The notes under the pieces were generated by a model. That model made no database searches and had not been told where the DNA came from. It saw nothing but the letters and a program-made list of their open reading frames with translations. The translations under genes were made by a program, and so were the position numbers. From CAYFIW01 sp964343265 (lineage in GTDB: Bacteria; Chloroflexota; Dehalococcoidia; Lucifugimonadales; UBA826): a stretch of 40,071 nucleotides of DNA. The stretch's first letter is position 1. Each line of letters opens with the position of its first letter. Location: contig CAYFIW010000012.1 in assembly GCA_964343265.1 (NCBI GenBank), positions 1 to 40,071 on the forward strand, given 5' to 3'. This document shows, piece after piece, positions 17,703 through 25,109 of this stretch.

Positions 17703-19136
17703 CTATGCGTCGAAAGAGAGGTAGAACTCATACGGGTGAGGTCGTAGTCTTACTGGATCGACGTCGTTTTCAGTTTTGAACTTTATCCAGTTTTCTATTA
17801 CATCTTCGGTAAAAACCCCACCTTTAAGGAGGAATTCGTGGTCATCTTCCAGAGCTTTTAAGGCTTCTTCTAAACTTCCAGGTACTTGAGGAAATGCCGC
17901 AGTTTCCTCAGCTGACAGCTCGAATAGATCTTGCTGAAGAGGTTCACCGGGTTCATATCCGTTCTCTATTCCGTCTAGTCCGGCCATTAACATGGCTGAG
18001 AAAGTAAGATACGGGTTGCAAGTTGGATCAGCTGACCTGAATTCAACTCTCTTTGCCTTTGGGTCATTGAAGTACATCGGAATTCTGCAAGCTGCGGACC
18101 TGTTACGAGCTGACAGGGCTAGTATGGTCGGGGCTTCAAACCCTGGAGTTAGTCTCTTATATGAATTAGTAGTGGGAGCAGCAAGAGCCATGAGGGCCTT
18201 TCCATGCTTGATTAATCCGCCTATGTAATTCAGCGCCAATTTTGAAAGACCTGCGTATTCGTCTCCTGCAAATAATGGCACCCCATCTTTCCATATAGAT
18301 TGATGTGTGTGCATTCCTGTACCGTTGTCTTCAAACAACGGTTTGGGCATGAATGTGACCACTTTTCCGTGTCTTTTGGCAACATTTCTTACAGCGTATT
18401 TATACATCATTACTGAGTCAGCAGTCTTCAGTAATGAATCGTATTTCATATCTATTTCTGCTTGTCCGCCAGTGGCTACTTCATGATGTTGAGCTTCGAT
18501 CACAAGTCCGAAGTCATTTACGAGTGACCTGACCATCTCACTACGAAGTTCTTGGGCTGTGTCAACAGGCGAAGCTGGGAAATACCCTTCTTTGTGTCGA
18601 GGACGATATCCTTTGTTCAGGGTTTGCCCGTCAAGCATTGTCTCGGCGCCTGAATTCCATATGCCTTCATCAGAATCTACTTTGTGCATCGCAAAATTGG
18701 ATCCATAATCAAACTGTACTGAGTCGAAAATAAAAAATTCTACTTCAGGTCCCCAGAAAGAAGTGTCACCTATTCCAGTTGACTGAAGATATTTCTCCGC
18801 TTTCTTGGCTATATTACGAGGGTCACGACTGTAGCTTTCGCTTGTAATTGGGTCTCTGATGTCCGCAATACAGGTCACAGTTCCAGAGTGGAAAGGATCC
18901 ACTTTCGCGGTCGAAGGGTCAGGTACTATCAACATGTCGGATTCGTCAATCGACTGGAATCCTCTGATACTGGACCCGTCAAAACCTACACCTTTTTCGA
19001 CGAGAGAGTCGTCTACTTGTCCTATCGGTACTGAGAAATGCTGCCAAGTTCCAGGTAAATCCGTGAACTTGAGGTCCAAAATATCGCATTCGTTGTCCTT
19101 CATTAACTTTAATATTTCTGCTGCTTCGTTTGGCAT
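17703..19136 (-). CDS. glnA: Glutamine synthetase, type I (long, GSI-beta-like, adenylylation Tyr replaced by Phe)
   Basis: A 477-residue dodecameric-type glutamine synthetase. Conserved elements are GFDGSSIRGFQ, PEVEFFIF, HHEVATGGQAE, NGTGMHTHQS, the NRSAACRIP arginine loop and RVEFRSADPTCNPY. It contains the insertion after residue 145 and the C-terminal block of the GSI-beta class. In that class the segment N-L-Y-D-L-P-P-E-E carries the regulatory Tyr (Tyr397 of E. coli). Here it reads D-L-F405-E-L-S-A-E-E with codon TTC at 17924-17922, so classic adenylylation by GlnE is not possible at this site. The start is ATG 19136, with AGGAG about 12 nt upstream. It is transcribed alone, between an upstream repeat-containing region and a strong terminator. 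Confidence 0.96.
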   Translation of the reverse strand: MPNEAAEILKLMKDNECDILDLKFTDLPGTWQHFSVPIGQVDDSLVEKGVGFDGSSIRGFQSIDESDMLIVPDPSTAKVDPFHSGTVTCIADIRDPITSESYSRDPRNIAKKAEKYLQSTGIGDTSFWGPEVEFFIFDSVQFDYGSNFAMHKVDSDEGIWNSGAETMLDGQTLNKGYRPRHKEGYFPASPVDTAQELRSEMVRSLVNDFGLVIEAQHHEVATGGQAEIDMKYDSLLKTADSVMMYKYAVRNVAKRHGKVVTFMPKPLFEDNGTGMHTHQSIWKDGVPLFAGDEYAGLSKLALNYIGGLIKHGKALMALAAPTTNSYKRLTPGFEAPTILALSARNRSAACRIPMYFNDPKAKRVEFRSADPTCNPYLTFSAMLMAGLDGIENGYEPGEPLQQDLFELSAEETAAFPQVPGSLEEALKALEDDHEFLLKGGVFTEDVIENWIKFKTENDVDPVRLRPHPYEFYLSFDA

Positions 19137-19238
19137 TTGCCCTATCTCCTACACAAATTCATGTCTTCATATATTAGCCATTTAAAACGAGTGGAAGAAC
19201 ATTTAACTCTATATGCACTGTCTGCGTCCACTCTTACT

Positions 19239-19270
19239 ATCATAATATTCGATTGTTAACTAATTGTTAC
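19239..19270 (-). promoter_or_regulatory. Candidate regulated promoter of glnA: direct repeats at -35 plus TATGAT
   Basis: On the minus strand GTAAC (19270-19266), 6 nt, TTAAC (19259-19255), then a -10-like TATGAT (19244-19239). No good -35 is present and the repeats occupy that region. On the plus strand the same DNA shows ATTGTTA twice, at 19252 and 19263, 11 bp apart (one helical turn). Such spacing is typical of OmpR-type regulators; the half-site resembles part of the actinobacterial GlnR box (GTnAC-n6-GaAAC). Inference only. Confidence 0.4.
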
Positions 19271-19286
19271 ATCACTAAAACTTTCT

Positions 19287-19315
19287 TTGACCTTGTAGAG
19301 GGTGGTTAGTAGAAT
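19287..19315 (+). promoter_or_regulatory. Promoter of the DsbA-like selenoprotein gene
   Basis: TTGACC (19287-19292), a 17-nt spacer and TAGAAT (19310-19315) match the housekeeping promoter pattern. Transcription would start near 19322, about 70 nt before the GTG start at 19391, which supports translation from upstream of the in-frame TGA. Confidence 0.65.
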
Positions 19316-19390
19316 CTGTTAACTAGGTTTAATAAATAAATGTTTAATGTGTGTTCATTAACTTTTTAATTAATTTGGAGGATGTGTAAC

Positions 19391-20020
19391 GTGGCACCAG
19401 TGAAAATTGATATTTTTTATGATTTCGCTTGACCTTATGTTTACAATGCAGCCGTGTGGCTGGATAGAGTTCAAGATCAATCGGATGAAGACATAGAAAT
19501 TAATTGGAAAAATTTTTCTTTGCAGCAAATCAATGCGGCTGATCCAGGAGACTGGAGAGTATGGAATGAGTCAGATCTCACAAACACACGATCCTTGATG
19601 GCTTCACTCGCGGGCGAAGCGGCAAAAAAACAAGGTGCTGACAAATTTTCAAAATTCTTTTTGGAGTTGCTTACACAGAGACATGGAGGAAACCGTGTTC
19701 CTCTCAATGACAATAGCGTTTTTTTAGAAGTCGCTGAGAATTGCGGACTTGACCTAAAGAAATTTGCAGAAGATTTAAAGGATGAATCTTTACTAGATAC
19801 AATAGCGAATGATCACACTGAAGCTACTGAAGTATATGGCGCTTTTGGAACTCCTACATTCGTATTTGAATCGGGACAAACTGCATACCTAAAGACTTTT
19901 ATACCTCCCGTGGAAGAATCTAAACAGGCTTTTGATAACTTCATAGAAATGTTCTCAAACAGATCGTATATTGGAGAAGTGAAACGTCCTCAACCGCCCT
20001 GGCCAAAAGGGGCAGTTTAA
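19391..20020 (+). CDS. DsbA/FrnE-like thioredoxin-fold protein, probable selenoprotein (in-frame TGA at active site)
   Basis: A conventional ORF call begins only at the internal GTG 19454, after the TGA, and so misses the N-terminal strand and the active site. Reading from GTG 19391, which has GGAGG 9 nt upstream and a good promoter, gives VAPVKIDIFYDFA, then TGA (19430-19432, codon 14), then PYVYNAAVWLDRV in the same frame. DsbA-family proteins have DFxCPW(C)Y here, so TGA replaces the catalytic Cys and most likely encodes selenocysteine. The product is 209 residues: beta-alpha start with Sec14, helical insertion (about 50-140), then the cis-Pro loop GTPTF (153-157). The resolving position is Val17, so the motif is U-x-x-V. 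A SECIS-like hairpin follows the TGA. TGA is a normal stop for other genes here, so global reassignment is unlikely; a nonsense mutation or read error is the alternative. Function: probably a thiol-disulfide or glutathione-dependent oxidoreductase in the cytoplasm, as no signal peptide is seen. Confidence 0.8.
19430..19466 (+). promoter_or_regulatory. Candidate bacterial SECIS element with UGA(Sec) codon
   Basis: The TGA at 19430-19432 is followed by a hairpin with stem CAGCC (19449-19453)/GGCTG (19458-19462) and tetraloop GTGT (19454-19457). A G-G mismatch and two more A-T pairs extend it. There are 21 nt between TGA and the loop. Bacterial SECIS elements are described as a short stem-loop starting soon after UGA, with a G (often GU) in the first two loop positions at roughly 16-37 nt from UGA. 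All of these conditions are met. Confidence 0.7.
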
Positions 20021-20083
20021 TAATCTGGGTTACTTGGATCAGTCTTGTGAAATCATGTTCTGCAAATCCTAAATTTTTATCCC

Positions 20084-20779
20084 ATGCAAGATCTTAAAAA
20101 TATTGAAGAGGCACTTGGCCTTAAATTCAATAACGTTACCTTGTTAGAAGAGGCAATGACGCATAGTTCTGCGGCAAATGAAATTGGGGCTCCAAATTTT
20201 CAGTTTAAACATAACGAAAGGCTGGAATTTCTCGGAGACGCGGTACTGGATTTAGTGGTCGGGGGTATTTTATTTGACGCCAGACCCAATGATGATGAGG
20301 GAGTTCTCAGTACTCTGAAGTCACAGATAGTTAATGCTAAAACCCTTGCGGTTTGTGCCGAAAGATTAGGTTTGCCTGAGATGATTAATTTTGGCAAAGG
20401 GGAACTGAAAAACTTTGGTAATAGTAAGACTTCTAATTTGTCCTCAGCATTTGAGGCTTTAGTAGGCGCACTTTATGTTGATAAAGGATTTGATGAAGCA
20501 AGGACAATTGCAGAAAAATGGCTTAGTGTTGAAATTGAAGCTAATCTAATAGAGGGTGTACGAATAGATCCAAAGACTAGATTACAAATGACTTTGCAGA
20601 ATCAAGATGGTAGTGTGCCGACTTATAGGATTAAATCCCGGTCTGGTCCAGATCACTCGCCCAAATTTGTTTGTGAGGTAATGTCTCACGGAGTTGTTCT
20701 GGCTTCAGGTATAGGATCGACTAAAGCCACTGCTGAGAGACAAGCGGCCACAAGAGCCATAAAAAATATTCACAAATGA
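20084..20779 (+). CDS. rnc: Ribonuclease III
   Basis: A double-strand-specific endoribonuclease for rRNA and mRNA processing; 231 residues, the usual length. The N-terminal RNase III domain has the signature HNERLEFLGDAVLD (Glu45, Glu48, Asp52), and Glu124 in AFEALVGALY is the essential metal-binding Glu. The position three residues before it, Asp in E. coli, appears to be Ser121. A dsRNA-binding domain covers about 158-229 (DPKTRLQMTLQ ... ATAERQAATRAI). The start is ATG 20084 with no clear ribosome site. It lies 63 bp after the DsbA-like gene on the same strand and may be co-transcribed. Confidence 0.95.
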   Translation: MQDLKNIEEALGLKFNNVTLLEEAMTHSSAANEIGAPNFQFKHNERLEFLGDAVLDLVVGGILFDARPNDDEGVLSTLKSQIVNAKTLAVCAERLGLPEMINFGKGELKNFGNSKTSNLSSAFEALVGALYVDKGFDEARTIAEKWLSVEIEANLIEGVRIDPKTRLQMTLQNQDGSVPTYRIKSRSGPDHSPKFVCEVMSHGVVLASGIGSTKATAERQAATRAIKNIHK

Positions 20780-20883
20780 TATTCATAGAAGCATTTGATT
20801 TCGCTAGGGAAATACTGAGGCTAATTAAAATGTAAATTGGTTTGCCGCGTACGCTTTGCAATGCTTGAGAATAGGAGAGAGAT

Positions 20884-22527
20884 ATGGCGATGGTTACTGG
20901 GAACTACTTAATAGCCAAAACTTTAAAAGAAGAAGGTGTAGATACCCTTTTTTATTTAATGGGTGGTCCTAATTTCGACCTCGTTATGGAGTGCCAGGAT
21001 CAGGGGATACGAGCGGTTGATTTTCGCCATGAACAGGCGGCTGCATATGCAGCCCATGCGTACGCAAGGGTTACCGGTAAGCCAGGAGTGGTTACTGCAG
21101 CTTCTGGACCTGGAACATTGAATCTTTTGACAGGTGTCTACGCATCATCCATTGATTGTGCTCCTATGCTGGTACTCGGAGGTGCTAGCGCCGTACATGA
21201 AATTGGGAGAGATACTTTTCAAGAAGTGGATCAGATGAGCATCATGCAGCCTGTTTGTAAATATTTGCACAGACCAACAAAGGCTGCTCGATACCCTGAG
21301 ATTATTAGTACAGCTTATAGACAATCACAATCGGGAAGGCCCGGGCCTGTATACATAGATGTAGGAGGGGATGTTCTATATGAGGAAGTGGAAGAGGAAG
21401 CCATTAATCCAGCTACTAGATCTAGAGGTAAATCTAGACCGGCTGCTGAACATTTAGTTGTGGAGAATGCATTAAGAATGCTTTCAAAGGCGGAAAAGCC
21501 ACTGATGTTTGCAGGGGGAGGTGCGTTTTTCTCTGGAGCGTCTGAAGAATTAAAAAGGTTTGTAGATTTAACCAGCATTCCTTTCTATACAGCTCCTATG
21601 TCAAGAGGTTTGGTGCCTGAAGATCACCCTGTATCTTTCCCAGCTGCGCGATCAACAGCAATGAGGGAAGCTGATGTTGTTTTGGTAGTTGGTACAAGAT
21701 TGAATTGGATGATGAATTACGGTAAGCGTTTTAACCCAGATGCAAAGATTATCCAAATCGATATTGATGATTCAGAATTGGGCCACAATAGAGACATTGA
21801 AATAGGTATATTCGGTGATGCAAAAACTGTCATGAGTCAATTTGCATCTGAGGTGGAGAACATGCCGTCTGCATTTGATGGGTCTTTGGAGTCACCGTGG
21901 ATACTCAATCTTCAAAAGACCCAAGAACAAAAGGAAGTTGCAAATTTTAATGTTTTAAATTCTAGTCAAGTTCCCATTCATCCATTGAGATTATGCAAAG
22001 AGATCACCGAGTTTGTGGATAGAGACGCAATAATCGCGGTTGACGGAAATGAAATATTACATTTTGCAAGGCAATCTATACCAACGTATTATCCGGGACA
22101 CAGATTAAATTCCGGAGTTACAGGGACTATGGGAGTGGGTCTTCCATACGGATTAGGAGCCCAGATAGCAAAGCCGAATAGTCAAGTTTTAGTGCTACAT
22201 GGTGATGGATCCATGGGTATGAACGCAATGGAAATAGATACTGCAGTCAGACATAATCTACCAGTAGTTACAGTTGTTAGTAATAATGCTGGTTGGACTG
22301 CAAGAACCCCGAGTAAGAGAAAGCCGGGAAGGGAATTAGGATTTACAGAATTTGATAAGATGTCAGAAGCATTGCACGGCTATGGTGAAAAGGTAGAGGA
22401 ACCTTCCGATATTAAACCTGCCTTAGATAAAGCTTTTTCCAGTGGAAAACCTGCTGTGGTGAATGTGATTGTAGAACCTTCAGCTGCCGGAGTCTCAAGA
22501 GCTTGGGGCGGCTCTAGAATGGAGTGA
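20884..22527 (+). CDS. Thiamine-diphosphate-dependent enzyme (acetolactate synthase-like superfamily)
   Basis: A 547-residue ThDP enzyme with the three-domain layout of the acetohydroxyacid synthase/benzoylformate decarboxylase superfamily. The N-terminal Pyr domain (1-170) has catalytic Glu50 in FRHEQAAAYAA and the SGPGTLN loop. The central domain (about 190-330) has FAGGGAFFSGA and VVLVVGTRLNW. The C-terminal PP domain has the GDGSMGMNAME...NLPVVTVVSNN ThDP/Mg motif. It is unlikely to be the main IlvB, since no ilvN or ilvC is nearby and the mid-domain differs, so oxalyl-CoA decarboxylase, a 2-oxoacid decarboxylase or a carboligase are possible. The start is ATG 20884 with AGGAGAGA just upstream. 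It converges with glyA. Confidence 0.88.
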   Translation: MAMVTGNYLIAKTLKEEGVDTLFYLMGGPNFDLVMECQDQGIRAVDFRHEQAAAYAAHAYARVTGKPGVVTAASGPGTLNLLTGVYASSIDCAPMLVLGGASAVHEIGRDTFQEVDQMSIMQPVCKYLHRPTKAARYPEIISTAYRQSQSGRPGPVYIDVGGDVLYEEVEEEAINPATRSRGKSRPAAEHLVVENALRMLSKAEKPLMFAGGGAFFSGASEELKRFVDLTSIPFYTAPMSRGLVPEDHPVSFPAARSTAMREADVVLVVGTRLNWMMNYGKRFNPDAKIIQIDIDDSELGHNRDIEIGIFGDAKTVMSQFASEVENMPSAFDGSLESPWILNLQKTQEQKEVANFNVLNSSQVPIHPLRLCKEITEFVDRDAIIAVDGNEILHFARQSIPTYYPGHRLNSGVTGTMGVGLPYGLGAQIAKPNSQVLVLHGDGSMGMNAMEIDTAVRHNLPVVTVVSNNAGWTARTPSKRKPGRELGFTEFDKMSEALHGYGEKVEEPSDIKPALDKAFSSGKPAVVNVIVEPSAAGVSRAWGGSRME

Positions 22528-22595
22528 TTTTCAGCGAGAGTAAATCTGCTGTTAATTTTTTTAAAACGTTTTAATTGAATTGCGAGCCCAAGACC

Positions 22596-23861
22596 TCAAC
22601 TAAATTGAGGAATCTGGGGCACAGGATAATTGCTCACAAGGTCCAAAACATCATTCCTGACATCTTTTTCAATGCTTTCATCGCCAATATTCGAAAGCAC
22701 TTTCAATATTAACTTTCCGACAGTGTCGACTGCAGATTCGTCCATTCCTCTTGTGGTTATTGATGGAGTGCCAAGTCTCATTCCGCTTGTAACACGTGGG
22801 GGCTTTTGATCAAAAGGTATGGCGTTTCTATTAATCACTATATTGGCTCTGCCAAGAGACTCCTCAGCTTCTTTCCCACTTATATTCATTGGGGTAAGGT
22901 CCACTAATGTCATGTGGTTATCGGTGCCGTTAGAAACCATTCTTAATCCGCCAGTTTTAAGTGTTTCTGCAAGTTGCTTAGCATTTTTAATTACTTGTAT
23001 TTGATAGTCCTTAAATGCTTCCGAACTGGCTTCTTTAAATGCTACAGCTTTCGCAGCCACTGTGTGCTCTAAAGGTCCTCCCTGCATATTTGGAAAAACA
23101 GCACTGTTAATTTTTTTTCCTAGTTCAGGCTTGGACAATATTAAGCCACCCCTGGGCCCTCTGAGAGTCTTATGAGTGGTTGTTGTGACAATATCTGCAT
23201 GTTCGACAGGAGATGGATGTACTCCGGCTGCTACGAGTCCTGCTATGTGAGCCATATCCACCATTAATTTAGATCCGACAGAATCACATATTTCCCTAAA
23301 CTTTTTGAAGTTTATAGTGCGTGTGTATGCAGAGGCTCCCGCAATAATCAATTTTGGCTGATGTTCACTAGCGAGGTTTTTAATTTCTTCAAAGTCTATG
23401 GTCTCTAGTTCCCTATCCACACCATAAGAAACAAAGTTATACAATTTTGCGGAGAAATTAACGCTGCTTCCATGTGTTAAATGACCACCGTGGTCTAGGC
23501 TCATACCCATTACTGTATCGCCCGGATTTAGGGAAGCAAAATACGCTGCCATATTAGCCTGTGCACCGCTATGAGGCTGGACATTAGCAAATTCGGAATT
23601 GAATAACGTTTTTGCACGTTTTATCGCCAAATTCTCTACAACGTCAACAAACTCACAGCCTCCGTAATATCTTCTGCCAGGGTACCCTTCGGCGTATTTA
23701 TTTGTAAAAACTGAGGACTGGGCCTCCATCACCGCACTACTTGCGAAATTTTCTGATGCTATTAAATTTATATTATCTTCTTGTCTCTTTTGTTCATTTT
23801 CTATAGCACTAGCAACTTCAGAATCAAACGATTTTAGAACCATGTTATTTTCATGCCTCAT
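22596..23861 (-). CDS. glyA: Serine hydroxymethyltransferase
   Basis: A PLP enzyme that interconverts serine and glycine while charging tetrahydrofolate with a one-carbon unit. The 421-residue protein has IASENFAS near the N terminus, YPGRRYYGG, HSGAQANMA, the DMAHIAGLVA loop, and the Schiff-base Lys231 in TTTTHKTLRGPRGG. The C terminus has TSGMRLGTPSITTRG. The first ATG is at 23861; a second at 23843 gives a protein six residues shorter and is equally acceptable, as neither has a strong ribosome site. It is divergent from thrC-folE across 192 bp. Its folate need and the nearby folE fit a one-carbon/folate theme. Confidence 0.96.
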   Translation of the reverse strand: MRHENNMVLKSFDSEVASAIENEQKRQEDNINLIASENFASSAVMEAQSSVFTNKYAEGYPGRRYYGGCEFVDVVENLAIKRAKTLFNSEFANVQPHSGAQANMAAYFASLNPGDTVMGMSLDHGGHLTHGSSVNFSAKLYNFVSYGVDRELETIDFEEIKNLASEHQPKLIIAGASAYTRTINFKKFREICDSVGSKLMVDMAHIAGLVAAGVHPSPVEHADIVTTTTHKTLRGPRGGLILSKPELGKKINSAVFPNMQGGPLEHTVAAKAVAFKEASSEAFKDYQIQVIKNAKQLAETLKTGGLRMVSNGTDNHMTLVDLTPMNISGKEAEESLGRANIVINRNAIPFDQKPPRVTSGMRLGTPSITTRGMDESAVDTVGKLILKVLSNIGDESIEKDVRNDVLDLVSNYPVPQIPQFS

Positions 23862-23956
23862 TTCATATTAGGGTTTGAGTAATTACTACTCTATTTATTG
23901 TATATGGTTTTCGAATTGTTATTTAAATATAATTCTTAATAGATCACTTATGCATG

Positions 23957-23985
23957 CTGACGTGAAAATTTTGCTACGATATTAT
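23957..23985 (+). promoter_or_regulatory. Promoter of thrC-folE
   Basis: CTGACG (23957-23962), a 17-nt spacer and TATTAT (23980-23985) form a plausible housekeeping promoter. The predicted leader is about 60 nt and ends in AAGGAG, 13 nt before the thrC ATG. Confidence 0.5.
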
Positions 23986-24053
23986 TAATTACATCTATGA
24001 TGAGTCTGGTACTAGGAAGGCAGCATCAAGTATTAAGGAGTGATGGTTAACCG

Positions 24054-25109
24054 ATGACAACAGGGGTTCTTGAGAGGTATAGCCACCTACTTCCAGTAAA
24101 CGACAAAACTCCCATTTTTAGTTTGGGTGAAGGATCTACGCCCCTAATCAAATCTAGATCTGTATCCAAATTTATAGGATGTGATGACCTATATTTCAAA
24201 TTTGAGGGATGTAATCCCACCGGATCATTTAAAGATAGAGGGATGGTTGTAGCAGTAGCGAAGGCTATGGAGAAAGGTGTGGATACTATAGCCTGTGCCT
24301 CAACTGGAAATACAAGTGCTTCTGCTGCAGCATATGGTGCATATTGTGGTTTACGCACTACCCTTATTGTCCCAAAAGGGAATGTTGCTCGAGGCAAATT
24401 GGCTCAGGCTGTCGCTTATGGAGCACATATTGCAATGATTGAAGGTAGTTTTGACAAAGCCTTAGAGATAGCCCGGGAATTGTGTGAAAAACACCCGATA
24501 GAACTTGTGAATTCTGTCAATCCAAACAGAATCGAAGGGCAGAAGACGGCCGCATTCGAGATAATAGACGACCTTGGTTTGGCCCCGAATCAAATTTTTA
24601 TACCTGTTGGGAATGCGGGAAATATTACCGCGTATTGGAAGGGATTTGTTGAAGGTAGATCGGCTAGTATGTCTGACTCGGTTCCTATTATGAATGGTTA
24701 CCAAGCTGAGGGAGCTTCACCGATTGTCACGGGAGAACTCTTTATGAATCCTGAGACAGTTGCTTCGGCAATACGTATCGGTAATCCTGCTAGTTGGTCA
24801 AAGGCTTTAGAAGCAAGAGATGAATCTGGTGGCGTTATCGACAGTGTTACAGATGATGAGATACTTTCAGCCTATAAGAGGCTCGCTTCAACCGAAGGTG
24901 TTTTTTGTGAACCAGCCTCTGCTGCATCCGTTGCAGGACTTATCAAGCAGGTTGAAAATGGGACAAAATTTGATGGTCAAGTTCTGGTATGTATTTTAAC
25001 TGGTAATGGGTTAAAAGATCCTGATATAGCTGATAGCCTTGAACCAGCCTCCATTGGAGAATTTTCCGCAGAACTTTCTTCTGTTGAAAAGGCATTATCT
25101 CTGGCATGA
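24054..25109 (+). CDS. thrC: Threonine synthase
   Basis: A PLP-dependent enzyme that converts O-phosphohomoserine to threonine. The 351-residue, short fold-type II form has the PLP lysine Lys60 in NPTGSFKDRGM, the CASTGNTSASAAAYGAY substrate loop, the phosphate-binding PVGNAGNITAYW and a C-terminal LTGNGLKDPD. The start is ATG 24054, after AAGGAG. The last four bases overlap the folE start (ATGA), so the two are translationally coupled although they act in different pathways. A threonine dehydratase or cysteate synthase is less likely given the NPTGSFKDRGM and GLKDPD signatures. Confidence 0.94.
   Translation: MTTGVLERYSHLLPVNDKTPIFSLGEGSTPLIKSRSVSKFIGCDDLYFKFEGCNPTGSFKDRGMVVAVAKAMEKGVDTIACASTGNTSASAAAYGAYCGLRTTLIVPKGNVARGKLAQAVAYGAHIAMIEGSFDKALEIARELCEKHPIELVNSVNPNRIEGQKTAAFEIIDDLGLAPNQIFIPVGNAGNITAYWKGFVEGRSASMSDSVPIMNGYQAEGASPIVTGELFMNPETVASAIRIGNPASWSKALEARDESGGVIDSVTDDEILSAYKRLASTEGVFCEPASAASVAGLIKQVENGTKFDGQVLVCILTGNGLKDPDIADSLEPASIGEFSAELSSVEKALSLA

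Noticed and set aside
19430..19432. TGA recoded genome-wide (for example as Trp)
   Set aside because: thrC, glyA, rnc, the ThDP enzyme and the ADH gene end in TGA at sensible positions, so TGA is a normal stop here.
19454..20020. DsbA-like gene starting at GTG 19454 as a truncated, inactive protein
   Set aside because: This start lies in the hairpin loop, has no ribosome site and drops the first strand and active site; the upstream frame has promoter, ribosome site and family sequence. A true pseudogene remains possible but is less likely.
22594..22610. Hairpin CCTCAA/TTGAGG at the end of glyA as terminator
   Set aside because: Only 6 bp, lies within the last codons of glyA and is not followed by a T-run on either strand.
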